A DNA stretch of 64,000 nt from Sodiomyces alkalinus F11 (taxonomy: Eukaryota; Ascomycota; Sordariomycetes; Glomerellales; Plectosphaerellaceae), in assembly GCF_003711515.1 (NCBI RefSeq), contig NW_021167092.1, positions 115,073-179,072 of the forward strand. Direction: 5' to 3'. Below the pieces are notes generated by a model. That model searched no databases. It saw only the letters and a list, made by a program, of their open reading frames with translations, and had not been told where the DNA came from. Of this stretch, positions 48,327-59,577 are shown in pieces. Numbering within the stretch: position 1 is the first letter of the stretch; each line of letters starts with the position of its first letter. The translations under genes were made by a program, and so were the position numbers.

Positions 48327-51040
48327 GCTATCGCTACTATCTCCTCACAGTGCTGGGTTTATACCTATAACTACCGCTACTATTAGAAGAGCTATCAAAG
48401 GAGGGATATCTAGTAGAGTTAGTAGCTAGATTATTAGTTACGAAGGTCGGTCATTCAGCGCCATTATACTAATAGAGTCTAGCGTCGGTATATTATAGCC
48501 TTTACCCCCTATTCTGCTTGGTTCCTACGGTATATACGGCGGGAGGTTCTTATCCTTCTAGGGAGCGATTAGCTTAAAATAGGATAAAGTATATAGGGCC
48601 TTATCTTATTAAAGTATAGCTATAGAGGTGCTTAAAGACATATTCTCGTCCTCGGGTAACCGTATTTAGTTAAGGATTTCTATTAGTTCTTGTTTAGTTA
48701 TATATAATAGGTCGTTTTTCAAGGTAGCGATATCGTCGTTAAAGAACTATCCTTTGTTAAAGAGGATATCGTGGGTGCCAACTACGTGGTTACGCCGTAG
48801 GCCGGGTACTTAGATACAGAAGATATTAGTAGAATCGTAGCCAACTAGATAGCCGATATAGGCATAAGGGGCAAGGCGATCTTTTAGCTTATTACTAACT
48901 GTTAAAGCGTCTCTAGCTATAGTAAAAGCCTTATAACTGTAGGCCTTAAGGTATAATAGTATCGGTTTATAGTCGAAAAGAATATAGTATAGAGAACGCT
49001 AGTTAAGCCGTTAAATAGGGGTGCGGTTATACAGGTATACCCCCGCGGGCACGATTTCGGACTATACGTAGTTAGGTATATAGGCGTAGATTTCTATCGC
49101 ACTGCTTTTAGCCGTAATAACACCACTAGAGCGTTCGGCACTGCTATTCCAAGCGGGAGTCTCCACTAAAGAAGATTCTAGCTAGATACTAAAATCTCTT
49201 ACTAAGGCCTGGATTTCGTTCGAGTATATTAGCTTATTATTACTCTTAAATATACGGACTTTTCGGTTAAACTACCGCTTAAACCATAGCAGGAACTCCC
49301 GTATAATAGTATAAATATTCTCCGCTCTTTTCGATTTTATAATATAAGTCGCGATAAAGCCGCTATATCGGTCCGTAAAGAATATAACCCTGATATCGTT
49401 ATTAGCGTTCCTCGTAAAATCGGTAAAATCCATCGTCTACCACTCTTTAGCGTAGGTAGGAGCTATACACGTCTATCGACTAATTTATAGAGTGATTTTA
49501 GCCTACGTATAACTATCGTAATCCACGGTTATTAGACCTCGGATCTTAAAGCCCTAGAACTACTCTTCTAAGTACTTTAGTAGTTTAGGGCCGGTATACC
49601 CTAGTCGTAGATACTATAGTATACCCTTAACGTTACTAGTAGGTAATGCTCTACTACGGGCACTCGGACCTAGAAAAGTAGTAGTAGGAGTGTTAGTATT
49701 AAGAGGCATATATTTAATAACGGTTTAATTATGGTAGTAACTTTGCTTATATAGGATTAATCCGTCGGTATACTGTAAATAGTCGTTTGGCGGCCGTTAA
49801 TTCTACTAGTGTCATTTATTACAGAGGCATTGGTTATAGATTAAATTATAAGTAAAATCCTCGTAGTAGGCGATATCAAGAAGATTGAAATCGAAGCTGC
49901 CGGTTATTCCTTCTATCCGTATAATAACGGTACTATACCCTTAGATAGGAAGGGTCGAACTACGCGCGATAACGTATTCCCCGTGCGTTATAGGCCTATA
50001 ATTAGTAAAACGGGTAATATTATTAAAGATATAAATAATAGCTCCGGGGTTAAGGATAGCTAACTCTCGAAAAGGGTAATCTGCGGCACCTCCCGTAAAT
50101 AACGCGGCTACGGGAACCTAGGCGAGGAATCTACCGTCTAGCGTTATCGTCGGCACCGTTATACGCGCTGTTATAGGCCTCGTAGCCGACTCCTCGCCTA
50201 ACACCCGTTACCCCTCCTAAAGGGAGGCGGCTATATAACCTTAGGCGACCTTCTTCTTATATACCTTTATTTCGGTCACGGTTTCTTTTAGGTCGGAATT
50301 ACTCTTAAGGAGCCTGCTTACTAAGTAGCTTAGAGCTTATAGTAGTTCCCGGATACTACTCTGAATTAGCCTAGTTAGGGAATATATACTAGTAATTCTT
50401 AAGAGGGTATCCCGGTATTAAATACGTAGGATAGCCCTCGGTACGTTTATAGTAGGACTACCGTCTTTTTAATGAATTTCGGGTTTTTAACGAGGAGGCG
50501 GTATTATTATTTTCTCCTCCTCTTTCTCGGCCACGGCCGCCGCTACCACTACCGCTACTACCGCCGCCGCTACCTTTACCTTTCTTCTTAGTTAACGATA
50601 AGACTTATACGTTATCGCCCTCCTTTTAGATATTGAGGGTAGGAAAGACTACCACGCGGTGGCCTCTAGTGGATTATATTATAGAACTATCGGTATAGTG
50701 CTTTGCTTATAATACTAATATAGTAGGTATTAAGTTGTTAGTATTAAACTGCTTTTCTACCCCGTTAATTCAGGCAGTGTTAAGGGGGTGTATAGCGTTA
50801 AAGAAGTCGTTTGCCTATATATTAGAGTCCTTAAAGGTAGTATTATAGTAGCAGGCGATAATAAGATTATACCACTCATCCATCTATTCGTTAATCTCTT
50901 TAAGGGTATTCGAGTGCTTATAAAGGTGCTATTAATACTGGTTTATAGCGGTTTTCTTACGGTTTACGATATATCCTATAACGTCGGTTTTAATAGCTTT
51001 ATAAGCCTTAATAGGCTTATCGCTACGGAAGAGGGCTTTA
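48327..51040 (-). mobile_element. Copia-4: truncated Ty1/Copia element, left part (integrase to gag)
   Basis: Minus-strand Copia relative of Copia-2 interrupted by it: Copia-4 reading stops at the CTTTA duplication (51,036-51,040) and resumes at 56,674 with its gag start, leader and 5' LTR (57,152-57,377). The integrase end runs into the TRIM-1 boundary at 48,327. RT, RNase H and the 3' LTR were not found to the left of TRIM-1, so the element is 3'-truncated. Confidence 0.75.
48720..50800 (-). pseudogene. Copia-4 gag end - protease - integrase, RIP-inactivated
   Basis: Minus strand. The integrase region about 48,720-49,560 aligns with Copia-2 53,700-54,560 (shared blocks around 48,800-48,960 and 49,400-49,450). 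Protease near 50,020-50,080 reads LAILNPGAIIYIFNN, where LxSGA(T)IHIFND is expected, with the catalytic Asp as Asn. The gag tail near 50,500-50,590 is Gly/Ser/Arg/Lys-rich (KKKGKGSGGG), an RGG-like basic linker. Stops at Trp/Gln positions show RIP. Confidence 0.65.
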
Positions 51041-51243
51041 TATTAAATAAAGCGTAGTCAAAATCGTTATAAGATAGGTCAAGATTGATTGAGGTAATTG
51101 TGTATAATTATAACTGTCTAAGACTGTTAGGGAAACGCTGCTACTGTATTATATATAGTGCAGATTCTATAAGCGTCCACCCGGATTATACTCTTAGTAA
51201 TCCGGCCTATTACGTAACCGAAAAGACTACAGTCTATTCGATA
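51041..51243 (-). repeat. Copia-2 3' LTR (left on the + strand)
   Basis: 203 bp. + strand start TATTAAATAAAGCG and end TATTCGATA, the inverted forms of TGTCGAACA... and ...TCTGACA after RIP. Confidence 0.93.
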
Positions 51244-51289
51244 TACTCCCTAATCGCTCTAAACGTTAGTTAGGCCATTAAAGCTATCT

Positions 51290-53050
51290 GTAATCGGCAG
51301 ATAATATAGCTATATAATCTATTCGCTATAGCCGCCCTTAGATTCATCCTCTAGGTCTTCTAAATATTCTATCCGGACTTCCTCTAGCTGTTTCTGCTAT
51401 AACCGTTTCTGTATATCTATCACGACTACCTAGGACCTGAATATCTCAAATTTCTCGCCGTATAACGCCTTTATTAATCCGTCTGCTATTATTTCCGCGC
51501 TCGTAACGTACGTTACGAGTATTTGCCCTTATTCCTTTACTTAACGTAATTAGTGGCCGTGGATATCGATATAGCGGAGGCGCCTTATTAAAGTGCTAAT
51601 CTCTTAATTAACTAATCAAATCGTTTAGTTATTATAGTATAAGATCCTTAATTCCGGATCGTTAAATTCCACTCCTATACTAAGTAATAGGCGTTATATA
51701 AAGATACACTTTTTTATGGTTATACTAACACTAATAGCTCTACTTCCGTTATTAACATCGTGACCGTATCCTGCTTATTAGCGCGCCACGCGATTATACC
51801 GCTAAATAAGTATCTTATATACGCTTAACTACTCTTGCGATTAAGGGTATTATTAGTAAATAAGGCGTTAGTATAGATTTTAATAGTATCGCTACCCCTT
51901 AGTTCTAATATAAATAATTAGCTATTAATTAGAAAAGGATTAGATAATCGGAGGCCTCGTAGTGAATAGGCCCTGGATTAACGTGAAACCGGTATAGCCT
52001 GGATACTATAAACACGATATCAGGCCGCGATATTCCTACTACGTATAGTATAGATCCTATCTTCCGTTAATAGCTTTTAATATCTGTCGAGGTCTCTAAA
52101 TAGGGTAGTAGTTCTGCGATCTTTATTAGGTATATTAGGTGATAGTTACTACTATACTTACTATTACTGTTTAGCTTTAATAGGCGTTCTAACTTAGTAA
52201 TGTAGTCGCGTTATAATAGCTAGATTTTACGAGCGACGCGGTCGCGAATAACCGTAATACTAAGGAACTACTATAAAAGATCGCCACCTTGTAGGTCATA
52301 GTAGCGTTATAGGTTATTAACGGCCTACTCTATTTATACCTTATATTATTCCTTATAAGTAATAACGATATCGTTAACGTAGAAGAATAGGATTAAACCG
52401 CGGCGTAGAAAATAATATAGTTCCTACGGTACTATCTAGAATCCGTCCGCTAAAAGGATAGCTAAGAAGTGCTTTTACTAAAATGACGGGGACTTCTTAA
52501 ATCTATAGAACGACTTTTTCAGGTATAAACGACTTCTAAGGGCTAAAAAGCCTAGTAGCGGGTATATAAAGATATTATAGGGGAGGGGCGCGTATATAAA
52601 CCCGTTTATAACGTTGAAATATAATAGCGTAAGGATAAAACGGGCGGCTATCGCTATTAACGCGCGGAATAACCGTCCCGCTAGCGTTACTACGTATATT
52701 TCCTTAAGAGAGGATTAATATTACTAATCTCCTTATACTATAAGCCTTACCTTATATTTATATAGAAACCTATACTTATCGAATTTATATATTATCACCT
52801 ATATCGAATTAAGAACCTGATTCTTATTTACGGTAGACGCCGGTACCCGTATCCACGACCCTATCTCCTCGTGGCTCTATAGGTGGTCTTCTTATACCTA
52901 TCGGAATAGGTGGCCGTAAGGGTGCGAGGGTATATCGCGAGGGTTCTTCGGAGGAGGAGGGGGGTCTGTATAATAGATCTTCGGGGCCGAGGCTACCGGA
53001 GTAACCGCCGGAGTATCCGCTGGAGTAGTGCTTCCCGAGGCTACCGCCGG
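51290..53050 (-). pseudogene. Copia-2 reverse transcriptase and RNase H, RIP-inactivated
   Basis: Minus-strand counterpart of Copia-1 18,040-19,660. The RT active site reads YVNDIV at about 52,364-52,381, with Asn for the first Asp of YVDD. RNase H (about 51,480-51,900) holds IYTNALFTNNT and the VDGLIKAL end. RNase H would remove the RNA strand during cDNA synthesis. Many Gln/Trp codons are TAG/TAA. Confidence 0.8.
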
Positions 53051-53689
53051 GGTTATATTTTCCGAGATAGCTATTAGGGCCGTGGGTTCGTGTAGTGGCA
53101 ATAAACGCCGCTATAGCATTATAGGAGTGGTCCTTTTTAACCGTAGTTTAGTTAGCGGAGTCCTATCTAAGGTGCGTATATTTAAGGCGTGGCGGCTAGC
53201 GTTAAACGTAGCTACCTAATAGTCTCTTTTCTAGCTATCTCCTTACCGAATTAGTTACACTCCTTTATTAAATAGGAGCACTATAGCCATAGCTATAGGG
53301 GTATCGTAGCACCGTGTTCCGTTATCCTAGAACCCTACGGCCGTAGGGGTATCACGATTTCCTAATATAACGGCTATTATTAGCGCTATAACCGACGGCG
53401 GGCTTACTAGTAGAGAGGAAAGTAGCGGAATAGGTGGTTATAGACGGTGATTAGGCGTTATACCTGCTAAATCGTGCTATTCGTGACCTAAGTATTTTCT
53501 AGCCTCTTCTACCCCCTCACGGCCGGGTATTACAGACTATAACCTTAACGGTAAAGCCGTCGAGGAAGGGGATCCGGGGGCGTTTATCCCTAGATCTAAT
53601 AATTTAAAATAAGCAGTTATATAAAGGGGGGGGGGGTCCTTAGCTTATACGTCCGTAAACGCCGTGAATCTCTAGCCCTCTCTTATTTA

Positions 53690-54900
53690 ATCTAACTAAG
53701 TAGGTCTTTTAATTACTCCTCGGTTAATTAACGGAGGTTATTCTTAAAGGCGTTAATATCGCCGTTAAAAAAGGCATATTCGTTAAAATCTATATCGTAT
53801 ATGCGAATAACGCGGTGGTAGCGCCGGCCTAGTACCTAGATACGGAAGATATTAGTGGAATCGTAGCCGATAAGGTAGCCGATATAGGCGCGGAGAGCGA
53901 TACGATTTAATAGCCTATTAGCAGCCTTTTAGGCGTCCTTTATTATCGCGTACGCTTTGCAGCCGTAGGCTTAAAGGTGTGATAAAATCGGCTTCCTTTT
54001 AAAGAGGACCTTATATAGCGTTTGTTAATCCTTATTATTATACTGCCTTCGTGGTATTCGGTTATAGACGTACGCGGCCGTGGGAATAGCGTTAGGCTAT
54101 ATAAACGGCGGTAGTTTAGTGTGGATATGTATGGTATAACCCTTCGAAATAACCACGGCAGCCGCGCGTTCGGCACCCCTATTCTGCGCTTAAGTGTCAG
54201 CAGTAGATGTCTCTAAAAGGATGCCCTTATTACGCAGGAATTAGGTGATATCGTAGGATTAAGTTAGCTCGTTATTAGATTTGAAAACGCGTACCTTATA
54301 GCCTAATTAGCAGTCTACCTAGGCGAGGAATTCCTTAATTATTACGAGGATATTTACTACTAGCTTACTCTTTATAACGTAGGTGGCCGCAAAACCACTA
54401 TAACGGTCGGTGAAAAATATAAACCGCGAGTCCTTATCGGATGTTCGGTTAAAGTCCGTGAAATTAATCGCCTACCGCTCCCCTACAGAAGTAGGTACGG
54501 TATAAGGGTGCGTGCTAACGTGCCGTTTAATCTTTATAAGCTCGTAGGCCTTATAGTCGATAGTTATTAATCCCTTTATTTTAGCCCCCTGCGTCTGCTT
54601 TTCTAGGTGCCGTAGTGGTTTAGAGCTAGTATACCCTAGGCGTAGATACTATAAGATGCCCTCCGTAGTGCTTAGATACCGTATCGTCGATTTATAGACG
54701 CCTTTTCGGGTGGTAGAAGAAGAAGAGCCTAGAAAAGTAGCCGTAGATTAGTTAAAGGGCACGTATTCAACTACGGTTTAATCGAAGCGGTGACTTAGCT
54801 AGTATATTATAGATCTATCGGTATATTAAAGGCAGTTATTTAGTGGCTTTTAATCCTATTAGTAGCCTTATAATCGTAACCGTTAGTTTAAGATTCAATT
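53690..54900 (-). pseudogene. Copia-2 integrase with GAG-pre-integrase segment, RIP-inactivated
   Basis: Aligns with Copia-1 16,080-17,210 on the opposite strand, without the 1.7-kb LINE interruption. A continuous minus-strand stretch at 53,943-54,176 with few stops reads the integrase core tail in another frame and is not itself a gene. The DDE region lies at about 54,200-54,500. Function as for Copia-1. Confidence 0.75.
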
Positions 54901-55029
54901 ATAGGTAAAATCTTCGTAGTGTACGACGTTTAATAGTCTAAAATCGAGGCCTCCTATTAGTCCGTTTAATCTCACGGTCACGTTACCGTAACCTTTAATA
55001 GGTAGCGATAAGCTGCCTACGACTATGTA

Positions 55030-56450
55030 GTCTCCCTGTATAGCGGATATAAAATCAGAAAAACGGGAAAAATCGTTAAAAATATAAATAGTGGCGCCGG
55101 AATCGAGGATAGTAGAGGTTCGAAGAGGGTAACTAGTAGTAGTACCAGTTATAAAGGTGGTAGCGTGGGAGACGCCGCTACGGACGCTACTATAGTCGAG
55201 TCATGCTTCTTTAAGCTATATAGAGTCCCGGCTTATATCCTTCTTTATCTTCTTTACGGTGCGTAGTTCTTCCACTTCCGCGCGTAGCGTAGGGTCGTAT
55301 TTAAGAATCCGTTAGACGGTTATTTTAGTGCTCTTAAAGGGCGTTTAGTCGTTATATACTGTATCTGGGAATAGATAGAAGTAGGCGTTAATATCGTGGC
55401 TAGGTATACTGTATACGTGGTAGATCTGCCCTCTCTAGAGAGGAGATTAGCGGCGTTTAGAAGAGTAGTTAGCTAAAGTAGTAGAAGGTGTAGCTGTAGG
55501 ATGCTTAGCTTTATTCTTCCCACGGCCACCCTTCTTAGGCTTAGCCGTGGTATTTAAGGTATCCTCGCCCTTTTCGCTTCCGGTGTATAGTGCCGGGAAT
55601 ACTATAACGCGGTGGCTACCGCGTTTTCCTTAGTCTTTAAGTCTAGTATTAATATATTTTTGACCGAGGGTGTAAAGGTCTTCGGGTATAACTACCCAAT
55701 TATCTATAAGGCGTCCCTCTGCCTTAGTCTAATCGCGGCCAGTATAGGGGCGTATACCTTTAAAGAAATCTATAATCTATATATACATGGCGGGCTTCGA
55801 ACCGGTATCTTTATAGCTTTATAGTAGTAGCTGCCACTTATCTAACTACTCCCCGAGCTTCTTAAGACAATTCGTAGCGTAATAAGTATACTCGATATAC
55901 TCTTCGTAGGTATCGGTTTAGCGGGTGGCTAGGTATTAATCCGTATCGCGTTTAACGGCTTCGTATACCTTATAAGGTATACCTCCTCATAGTAGTTATC
56001 TACGGCTTTAGTCGATAGTATTAACCTACTAGGTTGGTATAGCGTTAATCCCCTTTAGGTAGCTATTGTATTACGCTTATAGGATCTTCTAGCGCACGAT
56101 TTCGACGTCGTACGCCTTATAGCCGGCGTCCGTATGGTCGAGATATTATATAGGGGTACGCTTAGGCGTTATAGAGGGGAAAGAGTGGTAACTCGGTATT
56201 ATAGGCTCCTCGGGGGATTAAGTCGGATCGACTTAGCGGAGAAACCGCTATACGTTATTATAGGTTGTAACCGATTCGTATAGGCATCGCTAAAGCTCCT
56301 AATCCTTATAGGTTTTATACGTAATAGGGCTAAGATACGATATCTTAGTCGTTATTTATAGATTAATACGCTATATCGGCGCGGCTAGATAGCTTCTTAA
56401 ATCGATAGTAGTAAAGGTAAAAGGGTAGGTAAAATAGGTATATCTTCACT
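55030..56450 (-). pseudogene. Copia-2 gag and protease, RIP-inactivated
   Basis: Protease near 55,060-55,130 on the minus strand reads TSTILDSGATIYIFNDFSRF, keeping the catalytic DSG motif. Upstream lies gag, with the basic Lys/Gly/Arg stretch at about 55,515-55,550 (KKGGRGKNKA) and a helical N-terminal part up to about 56,420, matching Copia-1. Start codon lost. Confidence 0.65.
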
Positions 56451-56460
56451 TAGTAAGTAA

Positions 56461-56470
56461 GACTCTTAAT
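56461..56470 (-). other. Copia-2 primer-binding site (tRNA-Lys CUU anticodon-loop type)
   Basis: + strand GACTCTTAAT directly abuts the 5' LTR. It is identical (inverted) to the site of Copia-1 and resembles the anticodon arm of tRNA-Lys(CUU). Confidence 0.55.
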
Positions 56471-56673
56471 TATTAAATAAAGCGTAGTCAAAATCGTTAT
56501 AAGATAGGTTAAAATTAATTAAGGTAATTGTGTATAATTATAACTGTCCAAGACCGTTAGGGAAACGCTGCCACCGTATTTTGTATAGTGTGGATTCTAT
56601 AAGCGTCTACCCGGATTATACTCTTAGTAACCCGGCCTATTACGCAACCGAAAAGACTGTGGTCTGTTCGACA
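56471..56673 (-). repeat. Copia-2 5' LTR (right on the + strand)
   Basis: 203 bp, + strand start TATTAAATAAAGCG and end GTCTGTTCGACA. The intact GTTCGACA shows the pre-RIP terminus. Confidence 0.93.
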
Positions 56674-57151
56674 CTTTATACCTTAAGGGCATGATAGAGG
56701 TAGCAAGCTACGTAGCTACCGCTCTTATCCCTTATTCGTATCGTTTAAAAGTACGCTCCTTCCATTTAAATTCTTCGAAATCTTAACTATAGATTGCTTT
56801 TCCAGTAACCGTTAAGTCTATCTAATAGACAGGGTTATATACCGAGGTAATTAAAGTATAGATAGCGTATATCGGGGTAGTAGGGTGGGTGGGTTCTATA
56901 ATACGGTTTTTAGGTTATAGATAGATCTAGACTCCGTTTATTTTCGCTAATATCGTGCTCTAATAGTTCTAGGACTCCTAGTCAATATAGCTAGTATAAA
57001 TAGCCTTAGGGGTCTCGGGTATCTTGCCGATTGAGTTGTTATAGATTGAAATTATAAGGTTTAGTCGGTTATATCTCACTATAGCGGCCTGGCTAGAAGG
57101 CTCTTTAAGGTAGAATAATAATGATGAATAAATAAAGCTAAGACTCTTAAT
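56674..57151 (-). mobile_element. Copia-4, right part (gag start and leader)
   Basis: Minus-strand continuation of Copia-4 after Copia-2, starting with the second CTTTA. It carries the first part of gag and the untranslated leader, ending in the primer-site sequence GACTCTTAAT (57,142-57,151) next to the LTR. A few TpG sites survive but there is no intact ORF. Confidence 0.65.
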
Positions 57152-57377
57152 TATCAAATATAGCGTAACCGTAATAGAGTAAATACGATAAGAACGGTTA
57201 GATTAAGAGGTTCAAAATTAATTATATTAAAGCCGTAAACTATTATAAAACGTGTTATAAAACCTATAGTTATAGAAGGCAAAATTAGTGCCCGATATCC
57301 TACGTATATCCACTATTAGTCCTGACCGCGTATTCGGCTGTTAGGTTATTCCACCCCCGAGGGAGGTCTGTGCGATA
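57152..57377 (-). repeat. Copia-4 5' LTR
   Basis: 226 bp, + strand start TATCAAATATAGCG and end GTCTGTGCGATA. The outer ends match the Copia-1/2 LTRs (TCAGATAAAGCG and GTCTGTTCGACA) but the centre is diverged, so it belongs to a related subfamily. Flanked on the right by CTAAT. The other LTR is not in the window. Confidence 0.7.
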
Positions 57378-57571
57378 CTAATTGGAGGTAAGAGAACCTA
57401 TATTATCATAGTCCTATTTTTCCGGGTAGAATGTTAAACGGGCCGGGCTTGGCAGTATATCCTAAATTGTATAAGGTTTAAGTTAGAATAATACTATTTA
57501 TTGTATTATCCGGTTCTATTATAGCATCGGCATTATAGCGCCTTTATAATAGCATCCTAGGAATAGGGTAG
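57378..57571. other. Intergenic, nothing recognised
   Basis: Sequence between Copia-4 and the solo LTR. It ends in GGTAG, the left duplication of the solo LTR. No ORF or repeat was recognised. Confidence 0.5.
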
Positions 57572-57753
57572 TATTAGATAAAGCGTAGTTAAAAGCGTCA
57601 CAAAATAGGTCAAAATTAATTAAGGTAATTATGTATAATTATAACTGTGTGTGGACTGTTAGAGAATTCCTGCCACCGTAATATTAGTGGTGAAGAATCT
57701 GCAGGTGTCTCCCGGATTATTATATAACCGAAAAGACTATAGTCTATTCGATA
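57572..57753 (-). repeat. Solo Copia LTR
   Basis: 182-bp LTR of the Copia-1/2 family (+ strand TATTAGATAAAGCG ... TATTCGATA) with a perfect 5-bp duplication GGTAG (57,567-57,571 and 57,754-57,758). About 20 bp are missing relative to the 203-bp LTRs, near 57,720. A perfect duplication around a single LTR shows excision of the interior by LTR-LTR recombination. Confidence 0.93.
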
Positions 57754-58040
57754 GGTAGTAGTGATAATTGTTATTTTAGTAGTTTTATCGATTTTACTCC
57801 TATTACGCGCCTATAGCCGTCTTTAAATTCGTCGTCTAATTATTTGGATTATAACTTAATCTATTATATTATTTATATTCGTATAAAATATTATTACTAG
57901 GTATTATTCGAATTATAATTACTCTACTTTATAATATAAAACTATATTAATTACAGAATAAAGTAAATAAATGTTTAAAGATTTTATTCTATATAATATA
58001 TTAAATAACGAAATATTTAAGATTTTGCTAATAAGAAGAC
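57754..58040. other. AT-rich upstream segment with a small LINE 5' relic
   Basis: Very AT-rich, grading into the non-RIPed PHB2 island at about 58,040. At 57,775-57,820 the minus strand carries GGCGCGTAATAGGAGTA and ATCGATAAAAC, matching the LINE 5' UTR (3,885-3,920), so a short LINE fragment is likely. No gene. Confidence 0.45.
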
Positions 58041-58318
58041 CTTATCCGGTAGTGGGGGCTATGGGTGTTTCCGCCTCCTGTCATTGGCTGCTTCGAGAGG
58101 CTTATGCTGATCTGCCGAGTTCTTATAGTAGACCAGTGGTTCTATGCTTCCTCGAACCCTCCCTCACGCAGCTCCGAACTCTCGCCCCTGAAGCCAGCTC
58201 TTCGCATCTTTGGGCTTCATAGCCACCGAGCCACTGCCCATCAAGGTGGACTGGAATAATTTGAGATTGATTTTTGCACTCGTTCCTCTTTCCATTCTTC
58301 AGCCATCGTCAATCGAAG
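58041..58318 (+). promoter_or_regulatory. Presumed PHB2 promoter and 5' UTR
   Basis: Normal CpA/TpG content returns here, in contrast to everything upstream, which suggests unique host sequence. A pyrimidine-rich stretch at about 58,280-58,300 (CGTTCCTCTTTCCATTC) precedes the start codon, as is common in fungal 5' UTRs. No clear TATA box was identified. The start-codon context is AATCGAAGATGCC. Confidence 0.45.
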
Positions 58319-59397
58319 ATGCCTGGAGGCAGAAATCCCATGGAGGAGGCTTACGAGCGCCTCCGTGGCGTAGCTCGTCAGTCTCAACGACATGGTGGCG
58401 GCATGCCCGGAGGTCGAGGTGTAGGGATGGGGATCTCTGGCCTCGTTCTCCTAGCTGGATCTGCTTTCTTTGCACAAAATGCATTATTCAACGTCGACGG
58501 TGGCCACAGAGCTATCAAATATCGACGACTTAGTGGGGTTGGCAAGGATATTTACAGCGAGGGTAAGCCCCATTTATGTTCTAGCACAGCACGGAGATAA
58601 CCTCTTAACGGGAAAGCTGACAAAACCTGGAACCAGGAACTCACCTGATGCTTCCTTGGCTGGAGACCCCGGTTGTATACGATGTCCGCGCAAAGCCCCG
58701 AAGTGTGGCATCCCTGACTGGCACCAAGGATCTCCAGATGGTTAACATCACGTGCCGCGTACTATCGCGTCCGGAAATCAGTGCTTTGCCTCAGATCTAC
58801 AGAACCCTGGGAACAGACTATGATGAAAGGGTCTTACCGTCCATTGTCAACGAGGTCTTGAAGAGTGTTGTCGCTCAATTCAATGCCAGCCAACTCATCA
58901 CGCAGAGAGAAATGGTAGCGAGACTCGTTCGTGAAAACCTCTCCAGGAGAGCCGCTCGCTTCAATATCTTCCTGGACGATGTTTCTCTAACTGTATGCTT
59001 CAATTGCACGATAACCATGCCTATCCCCATCAACTCGTGGTTCACCTACTGATCTTTCCTGTTTGTATCCTTTTAGCACTTAGCCTTCTCGCCCGAGTTC
59101 ACTGCAGCTGTCGAAGCCAAACAGGTCGCCCAGCAAGAAGCCCAGCGCGCAGCCTTCATTGTGGACAAAGCTCGGCAAGAGAGACAGGCCATGGTCGTTA
59201 AGGCCCAGGGTGAAGCACGGTCAGCCGAGCTCATTGGCGAAGCCGTTAAGAAGAACAAAGCATATGTTGAGCTAAAAAAGATTGAGAATGCTCGGGCAAT
59301 TGCCCAGCAGATGCAGGAATCGGGGGCGAAAAATAGGCTACTCCTGGACGCAGAGGGTCTGGGCCTCAACGTGTTTGAGAGCAGTGAAAAGAAGTGA
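58319..59397 (+). CDS. PHB2: Prohibitin-2 homologue (three exons)
   Basis: Subunit of the ring-shaped PHB1-PHB2 complex of the mitochondrial inner membrane, which scaffolds cristae and m-AAA protease. Exons 58,319-58,562, 58,637-58,992 and 59,077-59,397 join in frame to 306 aa, the usual length for fungal PHB2. Intron 1 (74 bp) is GTAAGC...CCAG with GCTGAC as branch site; intron 2 (84 bp) is GTATGC...TTAG. The chosen ATG gives a Gly/Arg-rich N-terminus (residues 1-36), one membrane segment (about 37-55), then [17 protein letters not shown], the SPFH domain with DVRAKP and [14 protein letters not shown], and a C-terminal coiled coil (about 200-275) with [17 protein letters not shown] and [18 protein letters not shown]. 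No stops, frameshifts or RIP. Only the extreme C-terminus and residues 1-36 are free-form. Whether it is the sole PHB2 or an extra copy cannot be told here. Confidence 0.95.
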
Positions 59398-59577
59398 ACA
59401 AGGGACATCATGGTTGTCGACATAGGCAGTGACGTCTAATCTCCACTATATAATTCAACGGCACGACCTATGAACATGTGTCACCAGGGCCGAGAACTTG
59501 GCAAGATCACTGGTTAGGGTAGTAGTAGTAGTAGTATGATTATTTAACGCCGGGATATCTCTAAGAAGAGCAAAGGC
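59398..59577. other. PHB2 3' flank
   Basis: Non-RIPed sequence after the stop codon, with a GTA/TAG microsatellite at about 59,518-59,535. No clear polyadenylation signal was identified. The end of the island is taken as the TGTTAAATACAGCG sequence near 59,578, which resembles a Copia LTR end. Confidence 0.4.

Larger units (their letters stand above)
51041..56673 (-). mobile_element. Copia-2: complete Ty1/Copia LTR retrotransposon
   Basis: 5,633 bp between two 203-bp LTRs with a perfect 5-bp duplication CTTTA (51,036-51,040 and 56,674-56,678). Same family as Copia-1, in the opposite orientation and without the LINE insertion, so it serves as the reference for the empty site in Copia-1. Gag, protease, integrase, RT and RNase H are present, all broken by RIP stops. 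Confidence 0.95.

Noticed and set aside
51085..51273. 62-codon ORF, with a relative on the minus strand at 19,678-19,866
   Set aside because: Copia LTR sequence read in one frame; no coding evidence beyond LTR identity.
1..58040. Centromere or subtelomere assignment
   Set aside because: A RIPed repeat block fits either, but no telomere repeat, centromere mark or chromosomal context is visible in the sequence.
59073..59423. 116-codon minus-strand ORF over PHB2 exon 3
   Set aside because: Antisense shadow of the conserved PHB2 coiled-coil coding sequence.
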